Origin: Deltaproteobacteria bacterium
Lineage (GTDB): Bacteria; Desulfobacterota; Syntrophia; Syntrophales; Fen-1087
Direction of reading: 5' to 3'
NCBI GenBank assembly: GCA_026388595.1
Contig: JAPLJM010000048.1
Span: forward strand, 1 to 10,420
Length of the DNA stretch: 10,420 nt
In this document: in pieces, positions 1 through 5,423 of the stretch
Layout of the letters: every line of letters starts with the position of its first letter
Position numbering within the stretch: the first letter of the stretch is position 1
Position numbers and translations under genes: made by a program
Notes under the pieces: model-generated
Database searches by the model: none
What the model was told of the DNA's origin: nothing
What the model saw: only the letters and a program-made list of their open reading frames with translations

Positions 1-1119
1 GGCAATCAACACGATCAGGATGGAGAAAATCAACATGTTCCTCCGGTTTTCTTCAAGAATCCTGTCCATGCTCTCCCGCTCCAGGCCGATCCGGACAATC
101 CCGGCAATTCTCTCGTTCATGATAAAAGGCGCCGCCACATCGAGCAGGCTCTTGCCCAGATAAACAACCTTCCGGCTCTCAATGCTCCGTTGACCGGCCA
201 AAATCTCAGACAGGCGCATATCTCCTTCATGCCATTTCTCTGGCATGCGCCCTGTGGCGCCAAGAACGGTTCCCTGGCGATCCATTATGACAAGGTAGGC
301 AAGTCCCTGGCTTTGCCCTTCCCCTAGCTTTTCAAGGGCCTTTTCAATCGACACCTTGGTGCCCCAATACCTCAGCCCGTCACGATCCAGGGCAATCAGG
401 ATCGTACCGCTGCCGTCTTTGCGTTTGAGCGCAATATAACCGACATTCAAACGGTTGAGGGCCTGAACCAATGTCAAGGGAATGTCCTGACGCCCTACAT
501 TCGCATCGCTTCTTAACGACGGAGCGGGCAGAACCGTCTGCCGATGGAAATCAAGTTGTGTGAAAATCTGGGTAAAGAGGCCGATATCGACGTCTTTTTC
601 CGTTTCCTTGATTCTTACGGCCGACCGCTGCGGGGTTTGACCAAGCGACAGAGACCGGCTCTGATAAACGACCCTCCCCTGGGCGTTCAGAACGGCCACC
701 ATCCATAATCCCTTGTCGGCGGCAAATTTCTGCAGGGACGCATCACTGATCTGATTTGCCTTCCAGGCTTCATCAATTTCCCGCCCTAAATCGGCAAGGG
801 CGATGGTCAGCATTTTCTGGGGAGAAAAGGCGGCATCCTTGAGGGAAACGTACGACCGCTCTCGATCCCGTTGAAAGGCCTGAACCAGATTATTCAGGTT
901 ATCCTGCGACAGCCGCTGGACAACGCCGGCAAGGCTCAAGGCCTGATTCTGCATGAATCCCAAGAGGATACGGTTGCTCCGCCGGAGATCCATAACCCCC
1001 ATGATCAGGATCAGACCGATGAAAACGGCACAGACAATGGCGACGGCAATCGGCTGGAGGAAAAACTGATCTTCCTGCCGGGAACGGTACTGCCAGATCA
1101 TTTTTTTATCCGGGCTCAT
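1..1119 (-). CDS. Membrane sensor, probable sensor histidine kinase (N-terminal part; C-terminus lies outside the window)
   Basis: An open frame of 373 codons runs from an ATG at 1119 off the left edge with no stop. A GAGG Shine-Dalgarno lies 5 nt upstream of the ATG. After a short charged N-terminus, residues about 22-43 form a hydrophobic membrane segment. About 315 extracytoplasmic residues follow, and a second membrane segment starts near residue 359 and reaches the edge. The sensory region includes a stretch like a Cache/PAS-type fold (around VGYIALKRKDG, TILIALDRDGLRYWG and LAYLVIMDRQGTVLGA). The segment before the second helix (GIVRIGLERESMDRILEENR) resembles that of NtrB/ZraS-type kinases of deltaproteobacteria. 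The HisKA and ATPase domains would lie outside the window, so 'kinase' is inferred; a chemoreceptor or diguanylate cyclase remains possible. An ATG at codon 7 is an alternative start. Confidence 0.72.
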   Translation of the reverse strand, partial: MSPDKKMIWQYRSRQEDQFFLQPIAVAIVCAVFIGLILIMGVMDLRRSNRILLGFMQNQALSLAGVVQRLSQDNLNNLVQAFQRDRERSYVSLKDAAFSPQKMLTIALADLGREIDEAWKANQISDASLQKFAADKGLWMVAVLNAQGRVVYQSRSLSLGQTPQRSAVRIKETEKDVDIGLFTQIFTQLDFHRQTVLPAPSLRSDANVGRQDIPLTLVQALNRLNVGYIALKRKDGSGTILIALDRDGLRYWGTKVSIEKALEKLGEGQSQGLAYLVIMDRQGTVLGATGRMPEKWHEGDMRLSEILAGQRSIESRKVVYLGKSLLDVAAPFIMNERIAGIVRIGLERESMDRILEENRRNMLIFSILIVLIA

Positions 1120-1154
1120 AAAAACCTCAACAAGGCGATAGGAACAAGATCAGC

Positions 1155-1182
1155 ATGATAGGTCATAATGATTAAAAGTCAA
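1155..1182 (-). promoter_or_regulatory. Sigma-70-like promoter for the membrane sensor gene
   Basis: Read on the minus strand there is a -35 TTGACT (1182-1177), a 16-bp spacer and a -10 TATCAT (1160-1155). Transcription would begin near 1148, giving a leader of about 30 nt before the ATG at 1119. The position and the agreement with consensus support the call; there is no experimental evidence. Confidence 0.5.
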
Positions 1183-1205
1183 TAATTTCTTGATTGGATG
1201 ACCGT

Positions 1206-1223
1206 ATCGACAATTCTGTCGAT
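1206..1223. promoter_or_regulatory. Inverted repeat, candidate distal enhancer or operator (site 1)
   Basis: A perfect 7-bp dyad, ATCGACA-ATTC-TGTCGAT, is visible here. Its arms share the TGTCG/CGACA core with a second dyad at 1290-1302. It is centred about 213 bp upstream of the inferred sigma-54 start near 1428 and about 65 bp upstream of the sensor promoter start, so it could serve either gene. A role as a response-regulator (NtrC-type) binding site is inferred from position and symmetry. Confidence 0.45.
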
Positions 1224-1289
1224 TTGAAGACCACTTCCTGTCCATCAGGTAACATATCGTTATCATTATTTTATTCTTTTATCTATCCC

Positions 1290-1302
1290 TGTCGGTCCGA
1301 CA
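1290..1302. promoter_or_regulatory. Inverted repeat, candidate proximal enhancer (site 2)
   Basis: TGTCGG-T-CCGACA is a perfect 6-bp dyad with the same TGTCG/CGACA core as site 1, but with a 1-nt rather than a 4-nt spacer. It is centred about 132 bp upstream of the inferred sigma-54 start, the usual range for bacterial enhancer-binding proteins. A weaker dyad, GACCA-TT-TGGTC, follows at 1317-1328. Binding is inferred. The different arm spacing weakens the idea that one protein binds both sites. Confidence 0.4.
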
Positions 1303-1401
1303 TTTCTTGCCTGATTGACCATTTGGTCCCACTGGTGTGTCCCCTGCGAAACTTCATGATATACCAATAAAACAAGGCACTTATAAATCATGGTCCGTCA
1401 A

Positions 1402-1417
1402 TGGCACAAGATGTGCA
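1402..1417 (+). promoter_or_regulatory. Sigma-54-like (-24/-12) promoter
   Basis: TGGCAC-N5-GTGCA places the GG at 1403-1404 and the GC at 1415-1416, with the 12-nt G-to-G spacing that sigma-54 requires (consensus TGGCAC-N5-TTGCA). Mismatches are A for the G after TGGCAC and G for the first T of TTGC. An AT-rich stretch (about 1356-1390), with an imperfect IHF-like sequence on the minus strand, lies between the enhancer-like dyads and this element. The predicted start is about 1427-1428. Part of the site overlaps the palindrome ATGTGCACAT, which could instead be a repressor site. Confidence 0.5.
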
Positions 1418-1427
1418 CATGAGTGTG

Positions 1428-1557
1428 ATAAAAAATGTCCTGCCGGCTGAACAAACGGGCATGTTTATCCGACAGTAGGATCCAAGACGAAGAAGGCGGG
1501 AAGCCTTCACTCCTCCTGAATAAAGGGGAGGTCTAATGACCTCCCCTTTATTTTTTT
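1428..1557 (+). ncRNA. Candidate sigma-54-dependent small RNA of about 130 nt
   Basis: The strand, the upstream sigma-54-like element and the 3' intrinsic terminator define a free-standing transcript with no convincing ORF and no + strand gene downstream. Visible structure: a 6-bp hairpin GAAGGC-GGGAA-GCCTTC at 1492-1508, an unpaired pyrimidine-rich segment with TCCTCC at 1511-1516, and the terminator hairpin at 1521-1550. TCCTCC is complementary to Shine-Dalgarno sequences and could be a target-pairing seed; it could alternatively pair with GGAGG in the terminator arm. The layout recalls Qrr sRNAs of Vibrio, but I recognise no sequence similarity to a known RNA family. Function and exact ends are inferred. 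Confidence 0.42.
1521..1557 (+). terminator. Strong intrinsic terminator, mainly + strand
   Basis: A perfect 13-bp stem (1521-1533 with 1538-1550, core AAAGGGGAGGTC) has a TAAT loop and is followed by seven T residues at 1551-1557. On the minus strand the stem is followed only by TTCAGG, giving at best a broken U-tract, so it terminates rarA transcripts less well than + strand ones. No + strand protein gene precedes it, which is the main reason to propose a small RNA here. Confidence 0.85.
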
Positions 1558-1615
1558 GCCTGAAAATACCCCCGTTCCATTCCTTCCACAGAGTGTGGGC
1601 CGATAAAGCCAGGCA

Positions 1616-2950
1616 TCATTTCCGCTTGTTTCGTTGCTTCCGCCACTGTTCCATTCTCTCCCCGATGATTTTCTCGTAACCCCGGTCTGTGGGGCTATAG
1701 TAGGATTGCCCCTTCAGGGGGTCCGGCAGATAATCCTGGGGGACATAGGCATCTTCAAAGTCATGGGCATAGAGATAGCCCTTACCATAATCCAATTCCT
1801 TCATGAGCCGTGTCGGGGCGTTCCGGATATGCAGCGGCACGGCCAATGCTCCGGTACGGCTGATGGCATCCTTGACCCGGCCATAGCCCGTATACAGGGC
1901 GTTGCTTTTTGATGCTGTGGCCAGATAGACAGCGGCCTGCGCCAGGGCAAGCTCGCCCTCGGGAAGTCCGATAAACTGGAAGGCCTGCATGGCCGAGATA
2001 GCGACCATCAAAGCCCTCGGGTCGGCATTTCCCACATCCTCCGAAGCAAAGCGGACCATCCGGCGGGCGATAAACAGGGGGTCTTCACCAGCGGCCAGCA
2101 TCCGGCCCAGCCAGTAAAGGGCAGCATCCGGATCGGATCCCCGGAGGCTCTTATGGAAGGCCGAGATCAGGTTATAGTGTTCCTCGCCGCCTTTATCATA
2201 CAGTAGAAATTTTTTCTGAAAGGCTTCCTCGACTAACTTACGGGTTACTTCCCGTGCGTTGCCCTGCGCCGTATTGATCAGGGATGCCGCTGCTTCAAGC
2301 GTGTTCAGGGCTGTCCTGGCATCACCGTCGGCGGACCAGACAATGGCGGACAGGGCTTCCGGCTCGACGTCCAGCGACAAGGCGCCCAGCCCCCGTTCAT
2401 GATCGGCGACAGCCCTTTCCAGGATCAATAAAAGATCGTCATCAGAAAAGGGCTTCAGAAGGATGACCCTTGCACGTGACAAGAGCGGGGCGATCACTTC
2501 AAAGGAAGGGTTCTCGGTGGTTGCGCCGATAAGCGTAATCAGGCCGTTTTCCACGTGCGGCAGAAAGGCATCCTGCTGGGCCTTGTTGAACCGGTGGATT
2601 TCATCGACGAAAAGAATTGTCTTCAGCCGGTGATCCCGCCACTGGGCCTTTGCCTCATCCACAACGGCGCGAAGCTCCTTTACACCGGCCAATACCGCAG
2701 AAAAACTGGTGAAATTGGCATTTGTTTCCCCGGCGATCACTCTGGCCAGGGTCGTCTTGCCGGAGCCCGGCGGCCCCCAGAAGATCATGGAAAAAAGGCG
2801 GTCCTCTTCAATGGCGAGCCGGAGCAAGGACCGTTCTCCCAAAAGATGCGGCTGCCCCACGTATTCCGCAAGGTTGCGCGGTCGCATCCGGTCTGCCAGC
2901 GGCCGGGGATCATCACCGTTTTTTGTCTCCCTTCGCTCAAAAAGGTCCAT
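1616..2950 (-). CDS. rarA: Replication-associated recombination protein A (RarA/MgsA, AAA+ ATPase)
   Basis: RarA is the bacterial WRNIP1/Mgs1 relative, a tetrameric DNA-dependent AAA+ ATPase related to clamp loaders that acts at stalled forks and DNA gaps. From the ATG at 2950 the protein has 444 residues, the usual family length. Visible motifs are Walker A GPPGSGKTT (59-67), Walker B ILFVDEIHRF (112-121), sensor 1 IGATTENPSFE (141-151), an arginine-finger region LLSRAR (156-161), and the C-terminal MgsA tetramerisation region containing SEDVGNADPRA and HIRNAPTRLMKE. An in-frame TTG at 2965 would add five residues; the ATG (MDLFE...) fits the family better, although neither has a good Shine-Dalgarno. 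It lies 70 bp downstream of the small four-cysteine gene on the same strand, with no promoter or terminator evident between them, so co-transcription is likely. Confidence 0.96.
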   Translation of the reverse strand: MDLFERRETKNGDDPRPLADRMRPRNLAEYVGQPHLLGERSLLRLAIEEDRLFSMIFWGPPGSGKTTLARVIAGETNANFTSFSAVLAGVKELRAVVDEAKAQWRDHRLKTILFVDEIHRFNKAQQDAFLPHVENGLITLIGATTENPSFEVIAPLLSRARVILLKPFSDDDLLLILERAVADHERGLGALSLDVEPEALSAIVWSADGDARTALNTLEAAASLINTAQGNAREVTRKLVEEAFQKKFLLYDKGGEEHYNLISAFHKSLRGSDPDAALYWLGRMLAAGEDPLFIARRMVRFASEDVGNADPRALMVAISAMQAFQFIGLPEGELALAQAAVYLATASKSNALYTGYGRVKDAISRTGALAVPLHIRNAPTRLMKELDYGKGYLYAHDFEDAYVPQDYLPDPLKGQSYYSPTDRGYEKIIGERMEQWRKQRNKRK

Positions 2951-3020
2951 GATGACTAAATCCAATGCCCCGTGGGCCAGCGCAGCGTGATTCGTCCTTC
3001 TTCAAACTTCAAACGCGCAA

Positions 3021-3281
3021 CTAACGTTTCACCCTCTTTTTTGCCTGCTCAATAAAATCGATGAGTGTCGCCACTTTTTCTCCGGGAACCTGCTGGGAGA
3101 AACGCTCCCATTCTGCTGCAGGCATAATTTCCCTTAAATAGGCTTCCACGGGGAAAAATGGTTGCCAGCATTTGATTGTCCTGTGACAGGGCATATCTCC
3201 TGCTTCCCTGCGACAATAGGAAAAATTCAGCTCATGTCCAAGCCGCGGACACCGTATTTCCAGATGATCATACTGATTCAT
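3021..3281 (-). CDS. Small conserved-looking protein with four cysteines (possible metal site)
   Basis: The frame encodes 86 residues from the ATG at 3281. An in-frame ATG at 3299 would add six, but only the inner one has a purine-rich stretch (AAGGCAGG) just upstream. The N-terminal half holds C11, C23, C32 and C38, plus H16 and H33, in the pattern CPxLG(x)nYC...PC...CW. That suggests a zinc- or iron-binding knuckle. The C-terminal half is charged and helical in character. No signal peptide or membrane segment is seen. I do not recognise a named family, though proteins with this kind of CPxLG...CW motif seem familiar from deltaproteobacteria. Codon use resembles the neighbours, and it precedes rarA on the same strand. 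Confidence 0.72.
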   Translation of the reverse strand: MNQYDHLEIRCPRLGHELNFSYCRREAGDMPCHRTIKCWQPFFPVEAYLREIMPAAEWERFSQQVPGEKVATLIDFIEQAKKRVKR

Positions 3282-3312
3282 AGACCTGCCTTCTAGCATT
3301 TTGAAGAAATGC

Positions 3313-3344
3313 GCCCTCTTCCGTCCGTTTGACTAGGAGAGGGC
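3313..3344. other. Inverted repeat in the leader of the small four-cysteine gene
   Basis: GCCCTCT (3313-3319) and AGAGGGC (3338-3344) are perfect complements separated by 18 nt. On the minus strand the hairpin would sit 32 nt upstream of the ATG at 3281. It lacks a U-tract on that strand, so it is not a good terminator. It may be a protein-binding dyad or a leader hairpin. Confidence 0.35.
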
Positions 3345-3352
3345 TTTGCATA

Positions 3353-3504
3353 ACCGGTGAAAAATGGTTCACAAGCGGCGAATGAAAGATTTTTCGACTT
3401 TCCAGAAATTAAACTAACTTATTGATTTCAAACATATCTTATCATCAGCATATTTCATGCGAAAAAGATTTTGAGCCGCGGTGAAGTCATTTTTCAAAGG
3501 TCTC
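3353..3504 (+). repeat. Dispersed two-armed palindromic repeat, copy R1
   Basis: First of three related intergenic elements (R1, R2, R3). The left arm (GGTGAAAAATGGTTC followed by ACAAGCGGCG, from 3356) and the inverted right arm (ending TCAAAGGTCTC at 3504) are imperfect complements over about 40 bp. They enclose an AT-rich centre of about 60 bp. The two arms are distinguishable: L reads TGGTTCRCAAGCGGCGAAT and R reads TGacTTCaCCGCGGCTCAA. This gives the element an orientation (L to R here). It lies between the 3' end of the broken trpB2 gene and the small four-cysteine gene. No ORF is seen within it. Confidence 0.8.
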
Positions 3505-3550
3505 AAGGACGGCTCATTCAAGATCGTGCTTGTTCCCGGATATCATGTCT

Positions 3551-3600
3551 AAAAACAGCAGAATCGTCAAGGAAAATAATGACTTTCCCTGACGGTTCTG
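3551..3600 (-). terminator. Intrinsic terminator of the trpB2-type gene
   Basis: Arms 3559-3575 and 3584-3600 (CAGAATCGTCAAGGAAA and its near-complement) form a 17-position stem with two imperfect pairs and an 8-nt loop. On the minus strand the stem is followed after three nucleotides by five T residues (3555-3551). It starts 19 bp after the stop codon at 3619, the expected place for the end of this transcript. Confidence 0.7.
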
Positions 3601-3618
3601 TCTGAAAGAAATTATAGT

Positions 3619-4891
3619 TTACGGTTTCGGGAACCCACGAATGGCTCTCAAAGCACGCTCAATCTCTTCATCCGGCAACTCATAGGGTGTCAGTTTTCCG
3701 GCAAAATAGGCCTCATAAGACGCCATATCTACCAGACCGTGACCGCTCCAGTTAAAGAGAATGACCTTTTCTTTGCCTTCTGACACCGGCTTCAAAGGTT
3801 TCAAGCTGGTGATAGGCCCTTGCTTCAATGAGCTGCTCATGGACCAGGTGGCTGATAATGGGCGCCATCCCATGATACCGGAGACCGCCCGCATGGATGG
3901 GCGCCGGGACAAAGTCATGCCCCAGGGTATACATGGGCAGCAGGGGCGTCTTCTGGGCCAGGTCACCGAAGTCATAAGCAAAGGGCCCCCGGGTCATGGT
4001 GGGACAGGATGTCGGTTCGGCGCCTACGATCCTTACCTCTTTTCCATGAATCTTGTCGCGTACAAAGGGCATGGAAATACCGGCAAAATTACTGCCGCCG
4101 CCGGCGCATCCCATGACGACATCCGGATAAACGCCAATCTTCTCGAGCTGTTTGTGGGCCTCCAGGCCGGCAATGGTCTGGTGAAGAACAACATGGTTCA
4201 ACACGCTCCCCAGCGAATAACGCGATTCGTCCCGGGAAACCGCGTCCTCAATCGCCTCACTGATGGCAATGCCGAGACTGCCCGGTGAATCCGGGTGTTC
4301 TGCCAGGACCCCGCGACCGGCCGCGGTGAGATTACTTGGGCTGGGGATGCACTCGGCGCCCCAGGTATGCATCATCATCCGCCGGTAGGGCTTCTGTTCG
4401 TAACTCACCCTGACCATGAAGACACGGCATTCCAGGCCAAACATCTGGCAGGCCATGGACAGGGCGCTCCCCCATTGCCCGGCGCCTGTTTCCGTAGAGA
4501 TCCGCTTGATCCCGAATGCCTTATTGTAATAGGCTTGCGGAATGGCCGTATTCGGTTTATGTGAACCAGCCGGGCTGTTTCCCTCCATTTTATAGTAGAT
4601 CTTCACGGGGGCATCCAAAAGCTTTTCGAAATTTCGCGCCCGGCACAAAGGCGTCGGCCTCCAGATCAGGTATTTCTGCAGAACTTCATCAGGTATATCA
4701 ATCCAGCGCTCGGTGCTGACTTCCTGCTCAATGAGGTTCATGGGAAAAATCGGCGCCAGGTCCTCTGCAGTAACGGGTTTTCCCGTCCCCGGGTGGAGGG
4801 GGGGGCGCATCGGCGTCGGCATATCGGCCATGATGTTGTACCACTGCCGGGGCATCTCCTCATCATTCAATAAGATTTTCATTTGTTCCAT
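3619..4891 (-). pseudogene. trpB2: Tryptophan synthase beta chain, TrpB2 type, broken by internal deletion and frameshift
   Basis: TrpB joins indole and serine to form tryptophan using PLP. From the ATG at 4891 (AAGGAGG at 4905-4899, 7-nt spacing) residues 1-370 read as a TrpB2-type enzyme: EGNSPAGSHKPNTA with the presumed PLP lysine K112, ETGAGQWG (134-141), and the phosphate-binding GGGSN (264-268). After FEAGV (codon at 3784-3782) the frame runs into a stop at 3752. A +1 shift restores the family C-terminus (EGKEKVILFNWSGHG to GFPKP, stop at 3619). Comparison with the family layout as I know it indicates that about 30 residues between FEAGV and EGKEKV are missing, so an out-of-frame deletion of roughly 90 bp occurred rather than a single-base error. 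The deleted part belongs to the PLP-side C-terminal lobe, so the product is probably inactive. Confidence 0.85.
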
Positions 4892-4983
4892 AAGATTTCC
4901 TCCTTTTTCTTATCCATTTGTCGTTTTGCCGTTCCTTGTGTTATCGCCATTTTCATGTCCTTTCGGGATCATGAAATATCAAT

Positions 4984-5016
4984 AAAAAAGCCATGGGGCT
5001 TTCCCATGGCTTTTTT
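4984..5016 (-). terminator. Bidirectional intrinsic terminator in the trpB2 leader
   Basis: An 8-bp perfect stem (GCCATGGG 4990-4997 with CCCATGGC 5003-5010) has a 5-nt loop, six A residues before and six T residues after, so it can terminate on either strand. On the minus strand it lies 92 nt upstream of the trpB2 start, after a structured stretch. It may end transcripts from the GpsA-like gene, end an unrecognised small RNA, or be the terminator of an attenuator for trpB2. Confidence 0.8.
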
Positions 5017-5028
5017 ATGATCGATCCG

Positions 5029-5110
5029 GAGTCATGGGAGGGTCTCCCCTGCCCACGGCTCATCTTATTTTAGAAAAAGAGCACCTGCGGGCAGACACTT
5101 TCGGCCTGCC
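5029..5110 (-). promoter_or_regulatory. Structured leader upstream of trpB2, possible attenuator or riboswitch-like element
   Basis: On the minus strand two hairpins precede the terminator at 5016-4984. The first is GGCAGG (5110-5105) with TCTGCC (5095-5090). The second runs from GAG (5061-5059) to CTC (5031-5029) and includes GTGGG/CCCAT and a 4-bp helix capped by a GAGA tetraloop. The 3' arm of the second hairpin contains TCCCATG (5039-5033). This is complementary to CATGGGA (5008-5002) in the 5' arm and loop of the terminator, giving mutually exclusive pairing as in attenuators. I recognise no known riboswitch class, T-box or Trp-rich leader peptide. A TTGACA at 5212-5207 could be a -35, but its -10 (TTACGG) is poor. 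Confidence 0.35.
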
Positions 5111-5296
5111 ACCACCAAAACAGATTTTCATCGCATGTTCGGGTTCCCAGATTCATTATCCACTCCAACTCAGTCCGGTGCCTCCGTAACACAAGCAAAA
5201 AAGAGATGTCAAGCTAAAACTGGCCCATATCACAAAAAATAACATATCCATCAAATTGGACGAACCCGTAAAAAAGTCAAAAAATAGGTATAGATC

Positions 5297-5423
5297 GACG
5301 GCTTCGTAAAAAGCTCCGTAGGCAAGGCGCGCAAATTGTGAGGATATGAGGCGTACTTGGGCGTACGCCGCAGTGACGAAGGATGCAGCGCAACGCAGCA
5401 TCCGGACTTTTTACAAAGCCGTC
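5297..5423. repeat. 127-bp MITE-like palindromic element
   Basis: Terminal inverted repeats of about 22 bp start GACGGCTTCGTAAAAAG at 5297 and, on the other strand, GACGGCTTTGTAAAAAG at 5423, with one mismatch and one indel. Inside are two further hairpins: GGCGTAC/GTACGCC (5350-5369) and GGATGC/GCATCC (5381-5403). There is no transposase and no clear target-site duplication. Elements with this look are, as I recall, common in deltaproteobacterial genomes, but I cannot confirm it here. The right end supplies the last two bases of the GpsA-like stop codon. T-runs just beyond its left end on the minus strand could let it end that gene's transcripts. Confidence 0.75.

Noticed and set aside
871..1158. 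95-codon + strand frame
   Set aside because: It is antisense to the sensor gene, whose frame stays open for 373 codons and shows membrane segments.
1401..1478. 25-codon + strand ORF (ATG at 1401)
   Set aside because: It has no Shine-Dalgarno and its start codon overlaps the sigma-54-like element, so it would not be on the inferred transcript.
2948..2965. TTG start for rarA
   Set aside because: The ATG at 2950 gives the family-typical N-terminus; the TTG has no usable Shine-Dalgarno.
3761..4288. 175-codon + strand frame
   Set aside because: It is antisense to the TrpB2-type gene, whose conserved motifs prove the minus strand is coding.
5029..5150. Known RNA classes (T-box, cobalamin, TPP, ZTP, SRP, 6S) for the trpB2 leader
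   Set aside because: None of the signature sequences I know for these classes is present, so the element is left unnamed.
5156..5401. 81-codon minus-strand frame with hydrophobic stretches
   Set aside because: About half of it is the MITE-like element and the rest is AT-rich leader; no ribosome binding site or family resemblance is seen.
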